Notes under the pieces: generated by a model | What the model was told of the DNA's origin: nothing | The model's input: the letters and a program-made list of their open reading frames with translations, nothing else | The model's database searches: none | In this document: positions 51,701 through 63,219 of the stretch, piece after piece | How positions within the stretch are numbered: position 1 is the stretch's first letter | Layout: each line of letters begins with the position of its first letter | Translations under genes and position numbers: made by a program | Source: Gracilaria gracilis | Taxonomy: Eukaryota > Rhodophyta > Florideophyceae > Gracilariales > Gracilariaceae | Reading direction: 5' to 3' | NCBI GenBank assembly: GCA_030374805.1 | Contig: JARGSG010000017.1 | Coordinates: 558,001-622,000, forward strand | Length of the DNA: 64,000 bases

Positions 51701-54700
51701 ATAATACGGGGCACGAAGTTGGCCGTCCACGCTGTATTCGGTAGATCTGGGACCTACGCTGGTGCAGGAAGAAATTCTTGAGATTTGTTTGAATAACTAC
51801 ACGCATTCCACTGCCGCAGGTTTTCCGAGAGGTAGAGATGGGCGGTTCGGAAGTCAGCGCTGCCGTAAATCTGTGCAACGCTGTGCATTTGGTCATACAG
51901 TGCTTTCCAATCAGAATATGACGCACATCGGGAAACCTCCTGGGTACGTTGCTGCGCCAAGCTGAAGAGATCGTTGTTGGCGCGTTCGTTGGAGTTCAAA
52001 TTAGTCTGTGATGGTAATTATGCTGCGGGAGAAGGAACGTTCTCGCAAATTTCTTCATTCTGCCGTGAGAAGTTCCGTCGCGTTCTAAGTATATCCTCGA
52101 GAGTCCACTTCTCCTGGGAGCGGGACCAATAAAAGTGCCAGAAGTCGCTAAATTATATCGTTGGTGAGAGTACTGGTGCTATAACGGGCCACGAGTTACG
52201 AAACTCTCGGAAGACAATGAAGATGCGAGTAAGATGGGCGCAGGGAATACCCCAAGCAGTCAAGTTTTGACAGCTGCACCTGCCAGACACCTTGTCCATG
52301 GCAGTCACACTTTTGTAAAAGTATAAATTGTACAGTCGGCTTTCGTTATTGCGCTGAGCTTCTTCACTCTCAACCCTTCCGAGCCACGCGAGAGAGAAGA
52401 CAAGAAGGGGTTGATCGGAGGAGATGGCGAGGTCATTGGGGTTGATGTCGTAATTGAATGGGGAATCTAGCGTTGGGAGAAATCTAGCATTTGTGATGAC
52501 GTAGCGACTGGAGTACGGTACACTCCGCTCGAAGACTTTTCTGATGCAATAGCTCGTATAGTTTTATATCATGTTCGTTACACTGTCCAATGGTATCAGC
52601 AGGCCTGAGGAGTAGAGAAGGCTCCGCAGTGCAGTATCACGTATAGACGCTCTCTGCCCCCGTTTGAGCAGCCATAAACGCTCAGTTGTGGACACCATTG
52701 CGTTCGAGACCTCCGAAAGCGGAACTTCATTCCGGAGAATGTAGTGTCGGTGGCGAGAATTGGAGGCCTCAAAATACCCTGAGCCCTGATAAAAGAACCT
52801 ACATGGTAGGTTAATGTCCTTATAGCACCTCATCAACATAGACGGATTTTCCCGATATAAGAACTTATACCATTGCGGTAGAAATGAACCAAAAAGGTAG
52901 AAGTATCGTTGCCCGAACATAGTTCTACGCTCTTGAAATAGGTCCATACTCCTACTTTGTCGTAGTACATGCAGGTTGCCACCGGTGTCTTTCACCCAGT
53001 CATTCTTCCCTATCTTGTTGCACCTACGTTGGATATTTGGACCCTGGTATTGGTTCAAATGCCAGTCGTCGAGTACTACATACGAAAGAAGAAAAACGTT
53101 GCGAATAGCTCCTAACAGTGCCTTGCACTGATCCACAGTAAAGGATGATGGCGAACTGCGCATACAATCCTTAAACTTCTCCAATACTCACACAAAGCTG
53201 CTACTATTCTCGTTCTCAATGTACCTTATGAAAACAGTCGTAATATTCTCATCGGTATCGCGTCCATTGAAACTCATAAGAGGCAAATTAAAGCGATTTG
53301 CTATAGCTTTTCAGTCCATGGAGATAACTGGAACGATGCCATATCGTCCATAATCCACTGCCCACCGCTCCAAACATCACGCCACATAATTAAGTCCATC
53401 ATTACGGGCGGTGCGGCAGTACACATTGTGTCTCGGGTTGTGAACTTGAAGGGCTATGAGGTTCTGATAGAGCCTCAAATAATATTTTTCCTTGGGAAAC
53501 TTGGTTTCGGATATGTGTTTCAGTTTTTTGCGGAACCTCTCCCTGTCCACGAGCACACCATATTTATCTTCTTTCAGCCGCAATACCACATTATAATGTA
53601 TATGTAATGTGTTCCACACGTGGATGGCCCCCTTTTCCATATCAGGGGTGAGCTTGCGGCGTGGAGCGGTGATCTGGGGCGTGTGCTTATGGTGAGTCTT
53701 TGCAAATTGCGGAGAGAACACAAGCTTTGAGTCTCCGTCATTAGAGACTTGCACCCTACGAATCTTGAAACTGTAAGGGCATTTATTATGCTCATCGTAC
53801 TCCAGAGAGCACTTCAAGTATCCTCGCAGTAAGACCGTACTCCCATTCCCATCCACTCTATATTTTGAGTCTCGGATATAAACTAGGAAACTAAAGTATT
53901 CTGAGATGTACCGGAGTTGTTGCAGCATTTCGCCGTGAGCAGTGGCATCCATTTGTTCCAGGTAGGCTAAAATTTTCGGCGAATACATTCATGAGGCGGA
54001 TACTCGTCGCGAGAAGTGCTACTGTCCCTGGTCTCTGTGTTATTTGATGCATTAAATCCGATACAATTTTCGAAAGCCGCATCAGCATTAACATCCGTGT
54101 CGCCCATTTGTAATGCATCGTATTCATCGCCAGATGGACATGCGATGGACACTTGTGGTGGCTATTTCTTTCTTCCTACTGTATCCGTCACGTCGACAAT
54201 GGAACTGTCGTGCGCGCTTAAAATAACATGCGATGAGGACTGTGAAAAATGAACAATCTCGGAGTCAGGAGGTCCTCCGCTACTATCATCATTTACACAG
54301 ATGATTTTCGCAGTGCACTGACGGCTCTCCTTGCACCCTTTCGATGCATCGGGCGATGCCTCACGTGAACGGCTACGCCTGTACTCACCGTCGTCTTGCA
54401 TCGTTTGAGGACGATGGAAGCTTCTAGACCGGCGCGGTGGCAAGCAGTCGATGAAGTCTTCTTTATCATATTCGTCGCCAGAGTTACTTCTTCTTCTAGC
54501 TGGTTCAGGAATAAAGTTGATGTATGGATTTCGCATGTAGCCCTTTGCATTCTTGCTGATCGCTCTTTTCATGACCTCACTCCTACGCTTTGCCCCACCT
54601 CGCTCCCCACGATTGAGACGTTCGTTGTTGTGCACATTCTTACCCGTCAATAACCACCCCGTTTCGTCACGCAGTGCTTTTGCTATGAATGAGGCTTTGC

Positions 54701-56100
54701 ATGCAGTGCACAGGGCTGTGCGTTTGTGCTTCAGATATCTGAAGCTGATCTTGGTGCTGAACTTCTTAGATCTCTTCATCCTCTTACAGTGTTGATTTCC
54801 ATACTGATTTCCTTCACATATGCAGAGTTCATGCATATACATAGGCATATCAGCTACCCTCCATTGGTTCGGGCTCCGATCATCTTCTAATCCAGAGGCC
54901 TTCTTCGAGTGAATTATCGATGGTTTTTCTTTTACATGGCCTCTATCCTCGTTCCCCTGGGCTGGGACAACATTCTCTGAAGCCGTATCGTCCCCAGACC
55001 CCTCAAAATCTCCCTCATCACGGCGAAAGACCTCGTTTTCTCCTCAATCACCAGAGCTTCTCACCATAGTCTCTCCTGTTTCAGGTGCAGTGTGCTTTTG
55101 TTTGGGGGACCCTTTCTCTTTTGCCACGTATCTGCCATGGCGGGCGGCGTATATACCCTCCCGCCGCTTCTTGTGTACCGGAGAGACTGCCATCTCGTTC
55201 GATACGGGCAACAGATGGGATACGTGCATCAGCATGTTCACGCGAGCCCACACACATGCCCATCTATACTGCTCCGTCAGATCAGGAGCATGACCGGGAA
55301 TGTAGCGGAGGTTCGTCATGACTCCGAGAGAGCAGTTGAAGGTATACATCGCGTATATCACGTAGGCACTGCAGCTATGCGAGTCCTTCTGCATACAATA
55401 TCCGAGAACATCTAGCATATCGTTTTGCGTTTCGTGAGTCCAGGTCCTCTTTCCCGGATGAGAATAGTTCATCACTGCAATAATAAGATCCCGACACTTA
55501 TCAGGGCTGTTGAAACGCAAGCTGTCACCCCAAAACACGCGCCAATTCTTCCCATTTACATGTTGCGCCACAAAAAGGCCCCAGTGTTGGTTACTGATGC
55601 TCACCGGGACCACAACTGTATGAATATCATTTGGACTCATGTAACATTGGTGGATGAAGGCTCTTCTGTAGCGTTCCAGTATCTGTAGCTGAGATTTTCA
55701 CGACTGCGCGTCAAGAAAATTTGCGATTGCAGCCAGCATGCAGCCAGTTTCTGCAGTTATAAGCACTACGCGGTTTTATGGCTCAAATTCCAATATAACA
55801 GCGTCCATGATGACGTTATAGAGCCAACATTTATTCTTGTATGAAGACTCCAACGTAGGACCCACGTTTCCCCTTTCTTCTGATGCAGCAATCCGTTCGG
55901 CAATTAAATAATACCATAAATCTTTGAGCTTATGCGCACTTCCAAGATCCGTACGACGAAAAACGGTCGAATGCTTTGCTGTGACCGAACGGAGAAATGT
56001 AGAGACGGCTTTCAACGTAGATCGGATATTGCGAATTTCGGTGGATGTGAGAATACGTGTGCTAGAATCGGTAGACTGCTTGAGCTGTTCCACAGTTTTC
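51700..56100 (-). mobile_element. Mutator-like element (MULE) with Ulp1 (C48) protease domain
   Basis: Reads leftward. The Ulp1 part (about 56.1-55.0 kb) has its best block at 55640-55044: His in SNQHWGLFV, Asp in FWGDSLRF, Gln in YCMQKDSHSCSAYVIYAM and Cys in the same block, a full H-D-Q-C set. A Cys/His module and basic, RS-rich stretch follows at 54848-54162 (CTACKASF, NVHNNERLNR). The transposase part comes next (53988-52564): its DQCKALLGAIRNVF...DDWHLNQ matches the MULE second-Asp/WH region. Frame breaks separate these blocks. Ulp1-bearing MULEs are known in plants and other eukaryotes; here the protease lies upstream of the transposase. Terminal repeats were not found, so the ends are approximate. 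Confidence 0.65.
55044..55640 (-). CDS. Ulp1/SENP-like C48 cysteine protease domain, transposon borne
   Basis: 198 codons from an ATG at 55640. SUMO-protease fold with catalytic H19, D39, Q84 and C90 all present and correctly ordered. The family's earlier strand with a W-L-x-D/N-x-V motif seems to lie upstream in another frame (KCWLYNVIMDAVIL near 55810), so this open frame is a 3' part of a longer domain. It would cut SUMO or a related protein if expressed, but nothing in the sequence shows expression. The C-terminal 60 residues are basic and unstructured. Confidence 0.7.
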   Translation of the reverse strand: MSPNDIHTVVVPVSISNQHWGLFVAQHVNGKNWRVFWGDSLRFNSPDKCRDLIIAVMNYSHPGKRTWTHETQNDMLDVLGYCMQKDSHSCSAYVIYAMYTFNCSLGVMTNLRYIPGHAPDLTEQYRWACVWARVNMLMHVSHLLPVSNEMAVSPVHKKRREGIYAARHGRYVAKEKGSPKQKHTAPETGETMVRSSGD

Positions 56101-57455
56101 CGTGGCAGGAAATTGTCATATATTTCATCATCCGAATCCTCATTTCGAGGATCTATGAAGTTGCAAATCAGTGTATCCAGAAGTCTTGGGGTGGATATTG
56201 TACTGAAAGATCTGCCTCATCGCGAACAGTAATCATTTTCTTGTTGCAAAAAAAACCGATTGGTAATGCATACGAATGTAAAAAGATACAGATAGAACGA
56301 AACAGGTGGGTTTGTGTGTACCAGATGATTTTAACCATGTGGCTCGTTTTCATCGATGTACAAATTGCGTTTTAGGGTCAACCGGATAAAAAAAGGTGCG
56401 CAAAGTTTTGAAGATGCGAAGGAGAGGCGGCGGAGAGGAAGCGGAGAGTCGGCAGAGAGCCTGCGGAGTAGTCACGCGTCTAAAGGTGCGGGTGGGGTCA
56501 CAGAGAGGACGCGCCAATGAGCTTCTCTGAAATGAGAGCTCTGCAACTTGGCGAGCTTGAAATGCGCATGAAAGCCCTGGAGAGTCTCTTTTCTAAAGTT
56601 GAGGTTCCGGGAAGAACGGCTACATAGAAATGGAGGTTCTATGTGAGCGATTTTACACAGCCTACTGTGCGTAGATTTGCCGGCGGCCCCGATATGATGT
56701 GATTGGTGTAAGAAGGGCCGCAAAGCTGCAACATTGAAAACTCTTATGTATGGCCTTGGTAGACGTAGCTACTGTGGGCGCTTCTGACACACTGCCGCTG
56801 GTAATTATAAGATAGATAGCAATACATAAACAGAACCGTTTCAGTCCCTCTATTGGACAATCGGTTTATTTCAATAACCATTTCTAATTAGTGGAAAGCA
56901 ACACCAATCTGAAAAAGATTTAGCGCTTAGCAGAACCACTCGGTTCAATAAGAAAAATTGATATCCGTTAGAAAGCCTGCTATTCTCAGTTTTTCGTGAA
57001 AGAGACTGTTTTAATACATCCCACCATCACAGAACACACTCATTCCAGCCACAATTGGATCTATTCTCTTCCACAGTTTCTACGCGTTGATTTCATAAGC
57101 CGAAATGAATCCACTCCAGACTTCCTAAGCAACAAATGGCCCAACAGCATCATCCAATCCGTTGAACCCTTTATTCCCGACGCCGGCTACTCCATCTCTA
57201 GTTTCGTCGCTTTTTTAAATCCCCAATCGGTCGATAACAACCTTTTCAGCACGTAAAACCCGCTTTGTCTCTAACAAAGTAGAACGCACATGCATGTTTA
57301 CTCAACTTACAACATTAGGCGCCCCTGTGCATAAATCCAAAACTTTGGAGACGAAATGCTCTCAGCTAGCTTCAATGCCTTGCCCTCGACATATCCCCGA
57401 TGCGGAAATACTGGAAGAACAACGAGCGTGCGAAATCTCATAAAGACGCGATTAC
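56101..57455. other. Unassigned spacer with hairpin repeat copy 2
   Basis: Includes a purine-rich GGAGAGGCGG-type stretch (56410-56470), the inverted hairpin repeat (56622-56659), and an open but unrecognised plus-strand frame (56996-57256). No family found. Confidence 0.35.
56622..56646 (-). repeat. Conserved hairpin repeat, copy 2 (inverted)
   Basis: TACATAGAA-ATGGAGG-TTCTATGTG: the same stem as copy 1 with one T-G pair at the base. Opposite orientation, about 10 kb away. Confidence 0.8.
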
Positions 57456-58173
57456 ATGGCAAGAAAAGAGCCAAAAAACGTTTTGTACATCGCAACACTC
57501 GCTATAAAACACGTTAGACTCGTGTCTGTTGCTGTCAACGATAGAGATTGTACTATTGGCGGTGATGATGATGGTCACGAGTTGGTAGAACTTGCACTGG
57601 TATGCCCCAGCGGTATGTTTGGGAATGCTCAGATCTTGCTAGACCACAATCTGCTACTCTACGAAGCTGAAGCTGTGAATTATGTGTCGAATTCAGCAGA
57701 TGGGATGGCAAAATGGCAAGCTCTTCGATAAATCACTTAGGGAGAAAGCGAAGAGAATGAAGAAAGGAAAGAGAGAATACTTACTGGGGAAGCGAAGAAA
57801 GGCAGATACAAAGAAAACTCGAGAACAAGAACTTCGTACTGCAGATCTCAATACACTGGCAGCACAGAACATGGGCGCCAATGCTGCATCCGCGAGCGCT
57901 GCCATGGCCGCTCGTCAATGTGAGCCGATCGGGTCATTCTTAGATCTGTACGCACCAAAAAACAATCTTGCTCTACTTGTTGCAAATACGCCCATCCTGA
58001 ACGGCATAGAAGTACTACCACTCACTCTGGAGGAAACTTTACTGGAACCACGCTCAAAACAAGCTACCAGTACACTTAGTAAGGATACAACCGTCTTAAA
58101 AAACTCTGCTACAGAATGGTCTGTAGAGGCAACTGTTACTGAGCCGGACACAGAAGCTGACAGGGACGCCTGA
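57456..58173 (+). other. Unrecognised open frames, coiled-coil/basic
   Basis: Two overlapping frames: 57456-57731 (a globular-looking start, VLYIATLAIKHVRLVSV, DGHELVELALVCPSG) and 57682-58173 (a Lys/Arg/Glu-rich helix LREKAKRMKKGKREYLLGKR, then an Ala-rich part and an acidic Thr-rich tail). Together they might be one protein interrupted by a frame shift near 57700. The C-terminal layout resembles the tails of pogo-like transposases, but no catalytic motif is seen. Confidence 0.35.
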
Positions 58174-58344
58174 CTTGCGTGGGCTTTCCGTCACATGCGA
58201 TCGTCCTTCGCTGTGGTCGGCTTCGGCTCCCTTTGCTTTGGACTTTGCGCTCTCCTCTACTCGCGCCTTGCTGAGATGTAAAGAAGAAATTTTACGGTCG
58301 TTGATATAATTTGAGTGTTCCTCGTTCCTATCTAACTTTTCTTC

Positions 58345-60652
58345 TTAATGCTCCCTCGTCTGGAGCGCAGACCCTCTGTGATCGAATACCCAGTTCGAAA
58401 ACATACAGGCTGTCTGAAAGTCTATAAGAAACAGCTCTTCTTCGAACGGCCTGCGCCCAAGAAATATCCTGTGTCTATTATTAATAAAACCTATGCCCCA
58501 TTCTTTCACCATACGTTGCTTCCTATTTCCCCGATTGTGAGTAACAAGATACATCCACGATGTTCTTTTGTTGATCTTATACGGAACTAAAAGGTCTCCG
58601 TCACCAGCAACTCCCATGTCTGCCATACCGTGCTGCCAACCTGACAGGAAGAGAGATCTATTGGGATAGATCTCGGAGTCCACATATAGAGTTAAGTCGG
58701 TTTCAGGACCCATGTCCATGATTTCAACTCGGATAAAGCGACCATATATGTCGCAAAACACGAGTAAAGAAAAATAGTGTGCCTTATTATAGCCATCATA
58801 CGCCCTCTGTTGCTTTCCATTTTCTTTTGGCCTCCATGTGGTGCGAAACCCTGGCAGGGAAAAGACACATGAAATTCATCGGGGCCTTCTTCTAGAACGA
58901 GTAGGGCGGAAAACAGGGCCACCTATGGTGAGTGCACCAGCCGGGTGTAAGACCAAGACTCACCGTCTCGTCGAGCGAACAAGTGTAGAAACCAAGAAGT
59001 TGGATCTAAATGGCAACGGAGTCGGTGAAGATGTCAAAAGAGTGGAACAGGGGCACACGGTAGTGGAGACACGAACCGCGACGACAAAGCCAGGATCAAG
59101 GCCAAGACAGGACAAAAAGAGCGACAACGGTATGCGGGGGAGCGATGCCTGTACGAAACGGGCGAAGAACACAAACACACACATGGTTAAAATGACACAC
59201 CGACGGTGGACCCCCTGGAAGCTCCGAGAGGTGGGTGACTATTCCTGCGCAAGAAGTCGGCTCCCCGCGAGGAGTTTACCGCGTACCAGGGGTTCCTGAG
59301 TCAGAACCAAACACTCGCTTGTTAGCGTCTACTTGACCGAGATGGCCTGAAATCTCCAAGTCATATACTATGGCGCCGGCTATCCGACTGTATGGTTGTG
59401 CACTAAGTAAAGTAAGTTATATCTATAAATTCGCCTACAAAGGGTACCATGTACACAAATACGTGTACTGTTTGTACTCTTCTTACCAAAGGTGCCAAGG
59501 TCCAGTTTGGATGCCATCCTCCTGTAAGAAGGGTCCAATATCTCCTCATTTAGAGAGCCAAGTGCTACCATCACTGATGAGGTATATATGACCCTTAAAA
59601 ACAGCTAAGTACCGCGAATGGCGCTGCTCTACCTTCCGTTTTTTGCTTTGGTTCCCGTTTACGAAAAACATACGAGAAGGGAACTCGATGATTAACACCT
59701 TCATATTTCTTCTCTCCATCGCAGTTTGCTACCGAACTAAAGGAGAAGAGCGCTTCTCTAAGGCTTTATGTACATCGCTAAAAACGTGACGGAAGTAGTT
59801 TGATATGGATCCAACAGACATTCCGTACTGTAAGAAAATGTGTTCTAGGTCTTGACTACATTCGTACCACCACCAGTGATATCAAACAGCATAAGCAACA
59901 TCTTTTTAATTCCTAACTTACGCTTTCTTGGTGTCCTGGCGACAAAAACATTCTCGCGCCGAACATCGAAGGCATTCTCGAGTTCACCAGCACATAGGGA
60001 GTGTAACACATCAAACATTTCGCGTTTTCTATGGCGTTTTCCTCAAACAAATGTATGTCGGCGGCTACCTCTCCAACAAAGGGAAGACTTTGAGAGCTTT
60101 CTCTTCGAGCATATGGGGTCTTGTTTCCCTGAGAGCTATATCCACGCCGGGGCGTGACCTCTTCGGTGTCGTCCCCAAGCGGGTTGGTTTCGTACATTGA
60201 GTATGAGAGTCACGTTAAGTGTAGGATATGAGCCGCAGTGTGCTAGAGTTGTGCTTCGCACTCGTGGGAATTTGATACTGCTGTGAGAAAGTCATTTTAA
60301 TCGCCTTCTGTCTTCATTTCACTCTTGTGAGTTGATCGCAAATTTGCTTCATCGCTCTACAGATGTTATTGGGCACGCAGCACACGTTGCCTCTTTGCCA
60401 ACGGAGGCTTTACTATTTCTTGATTATTTCTGAATACAAGGGAGCCGGTTTTGGGGTATCAGAGATAACATCTGTTTGCGTTACTAAAAAATGGCTAACG
60501 AAAATATTGAAGTGAGACGTTTGTTGGAGAACGGTTTCCATATTTTTCAGTATTCCGAGACCGTTAAATAAAGTGGACGTAAGCCCCAAATCTTCATCAG
60601 AACTCGACGAAAAAATGTTTGATGCGCATTGGTAAGAATCATTTTCCGCCAT
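58345..60652 (-). mobile_element. PIF/Harbinger (DDE_4) transposase remnant 2, interrupted by repeat copy C
   Basis: Reads leftward. The N-terminal part (60652-59350) is badly broken, with an HTH-like SVGSISNYFRHVFSDVHKAL near 59.8 kb. The best block is 58761-58345: FCDIYGRFIRVEI, ETDLTLYVDSEIY (second Asp), DLLVPYKINKR, then KEWGIGFINNRHRIFLGRRP (acidic third motif with family spacing) and FQTACMFSNWVFDH. A copy of the interspersed repeat (58837-59340) lies between the two halves, so it inserted into this element. Dead. Confidence 0.7.
58837..59340 (+). repeat. Interspersed hairpin repeat, copy C
   Basis: Starts TGTGGTGCGAAACCC, then GGGAAAAGACACATGAAATTC and GGGTGTAAGACCAAGACTCACC. It aligns with copy A (GGGTGTAAGCCGAGGCCAAGCC) and copy B. 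More diverged and shorter than the other two; its right end is uncertain. Confidence 0.55.
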
Positions 60653-61149
60653 GTTTGCATATGAAATAGAAACTGAAAATGTGAACAGACAAGAAGAAAG
60701 ATTGAGCTAGACAAAACTTCTTAGAAGTAGGATTTACTTCTACCTTCATGAACCTGTGTACTCCGTTTGAGAACTCTTGGTAATAGAGTGGTGTTTTTGT
60801 TGTTTCAATTATAACTGTCTTAGAAAAGAAGATAATTAGAACAAGTACTTATATGTAGACGTTCTTTGTTCAGAAAACCAGTGTCGCGCGGATAACCAAC
60901 TGTTCGCTTCTTTATCCATTCACATTCATTTCTTAAAGCCATTATATCGGCGATAAGCCTGGCCAGTTCGGGTTAATATTGGAAAAGACACGATCGTAGA
61001 CTACGAGCTGTCACCTTAGAGCATGGCCACCCATGCTCCGATTCAATCTATAGCATATTATATCTGTATAATGCACTGGTTGGCAGTAAAAATTTGAACG
61101 CGGTCCAAATCTCGAGACTGTGTTGATTCAAATGAACATCCAAGCTTCC
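60653..61149. other. Spacer, nothing recognised
   Basis: About 500 bp of AT-leaning sequence with no motif seen on either strand. Confidence 0.35.
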
Positions 61150-61970
61150 CACTCATCTCTGATCCTGCTCGTTCGGCACCGTCACGCCGATGCCGCCAAC
61201 GCAGCGCCACCCTCACCATCTCCTCGCCGTTTCTCCCACCGCCGCACCACCCCCACTACCGCCTTGCCTCTTCTGCCACCGCCCCACCACTCTCCACACT
61301 GCCGCGCCACACAATTACCGCACCACGCCTATCACAGCCCCACGACCCTACAAATCACTGCACGGCCCCCATACCGGCGAGTCACCCCCACGCAATTTTT
61401 CCGCAGCCGCCGCTCCCTCAAAACCGCCGCCCTTGTTCCACCATTGCCGCGCAAAACTCACCAACGATTTGCCACTCCAGTCCCCACCGTATCATTTTTA
61501 CCATAACCGCGCCACCCTCCTAACAACCGCGCGGCTCTCGTCAACGCCATTTTACTCTCGCCGTTGTTGCGCAACTTTCAGCACCATCACTAAAACTCTG
61601 CCACAGCCGCTGCAATTTTGCCACGTCAATTCACCATCCAAATCACCGCGCTACGTTAACCAAAGCCGCGCCATGCTCGCTACAGCAACTCCGTCCTCGC
61701 CACCGTGCTACATTCGGCACCCTTGAGGCAACCTCTGCAACCCCTTGCCAACATCTCCTCCACCTCAGGACACTCTTCCTAATTCCACCATACACATCTC
61801 ATCTCCATCTTCTTCATCGCTTTGCTACAGTCGCACAATGGCCAAAGCGCCTAGTTTCGCCTCCACTTGGGCACCTTCGCGAGCGTGACGCATCATCACA
61901 GCTACATCCCCTGTGCCACTGACTTGACACTTTCGCTGCTGCCCTGACGCCCTTTCTTCCAAGATATCCT
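61150..61970. repeat. Degenerate CCACCGCCGC-type minisatellite / C-rich tract
   Basis: Imperfect units around CCACCGCCGCACCAC, decaying rightward. The style is close to 50210-50870. Pro/Thr/Ala/His-rich translations are artefacts of composition. Confidence 0.65.
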
Positions 61971-62171
61971 GTTAGAACCCCCTCTTCAAACCCTTTCCAT
62001 CTCCTAGTGGCCGTTGCCACTGGTTTTGCACATTGACCGCCTTTTGTTGTTCCATTTAACCTCTTCTCACTCTCACCGTCCCCACGGGACTACGTCACCA
62101 CTTCGCCATCATCTCACCCTCCATCGTATCAGGAAATGGCTACCTGGAAGTTCAAATTTGCCTCCGGGCAC

Positions 62172-62965
62172 TGTAGTGCAATGCCCCAATGGAGAAAGAA
62201 TCACGAAGACGTTCGAGATCTTCCTCAGGCGAGGCAGCACAGTAGCAAAGCCCTTCCAGGGATGACACGACGGAGTCGGTTTGTAAGGCCGAGGCCACCC
62301 TTCACGCCAGGTGTAGGAAGGTAAATTAGAAGCTGGAATCCGTGTAAACGGTGCGTGCGTATCCTCAGATGAGGCGGTGTTCCACAGGGGTGGCAAGTGT
62401 AGACAGGTGTCCACACGAGCCGCGCGTCGCGGAGAACAACGCGAAAAAGGGGAAAAGAGAAAGGGTAAGTCACGAGAGTGACAGAGAGAGACGGCAAAGC
62501 CGGGAAAAAGCCTTATAAAATGCGAGCATGACAAATAGCGGTGTAATACTCCCACAATTGGGTTCTTTTGGTTGACGCAGGGTGAATGGACGGTCCGTAT
62601 GCTACGGGATATCCCTCCGAGGAGGAGTTGAATACTGCCGAATGCAAAGAGTCTAGAGCCAACCCTGGCTGGGGATATTTACTTGGTGGCGGGGCCCAGT
62701 TGCCCCGACACTATATAGTGTGTAGCTAACCTCCCGTACTGTACGGCAAATACAATAATAATCTAGAATACTCCCATAAAGGGTGCAGAATTACCAGCAA
62801 TGCTGTGTTAACCTCCTGGACTCTGCCGTGTCCTACGTGTACCATCCACCAACGTGGCCATCGTATGTAGTCATAAGTAACCCAGGCGACATGTCGGAAA
62901 ATAACTAAGTGGCTGGAATCCCTGAAGGAAAGCGTTGCACTTCAGGCACGACGAGAACAGTGAGT
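62172..62965 (+). repeat. Interspersed hairpin repeat, copy B
   Basis: Starts TGTAGTGCAATGCCCC, then ATCACGAAGACGTTCGAGATC and CTTCCTCAGGCGAGG, and later AGAGCCAACCCTGGCTGGGG. It has GGGGC/GCCCC where copy A has its large hairpin, and CCTGAA-GGAAAGCGTTGCAC-TTCAGG (62921-62946) at the end. Confidence 0.7.
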
Positions 62966-63219
62966 TGTCCGCTGCGTTGCGGATACAGGTGGTTGGTTTG
63001 GTGATGTCTGAAATGAATTACAAACTACAGCCAGGCGGAAGCCTCTCTGGCAAATTGTGCAACGTTCCCCGCGATTACGCCAGTACACATTTCTAATACA
63101 TGAAAAAATACTTTTGGCCAATGGACGAAACGAGGCCCGGCACCGAGCAGTTCAGACCGGAGCAGGGGGAGGAAGAATTTGAATTACGCCTTCGCTAACC
63201 AAAGGCAGGGTTCAATCTA
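62966..63219. other. Spacer before the right-edge Harbinger element
   Basis: No motif recognised. May be the 5' untranslated part of the transposase gene that follows. Confidence 0.35.

Noticed and set aside
55044-55640. Polinton/Maverick protease (considered because of a cysteine protease near a transposase)
   Set aside because: The H-D-Q-C order and HWGLFV/DSHSCSAYV wording fit Ulp1 (C48); no polymerase B, capsid or retroviral-type integrase gene accompanies it.
61120-61726. Pro/His/Thr-rich open frames
   Set aside because: Composition effect of CCACCGCC-like units; no conserved feature.
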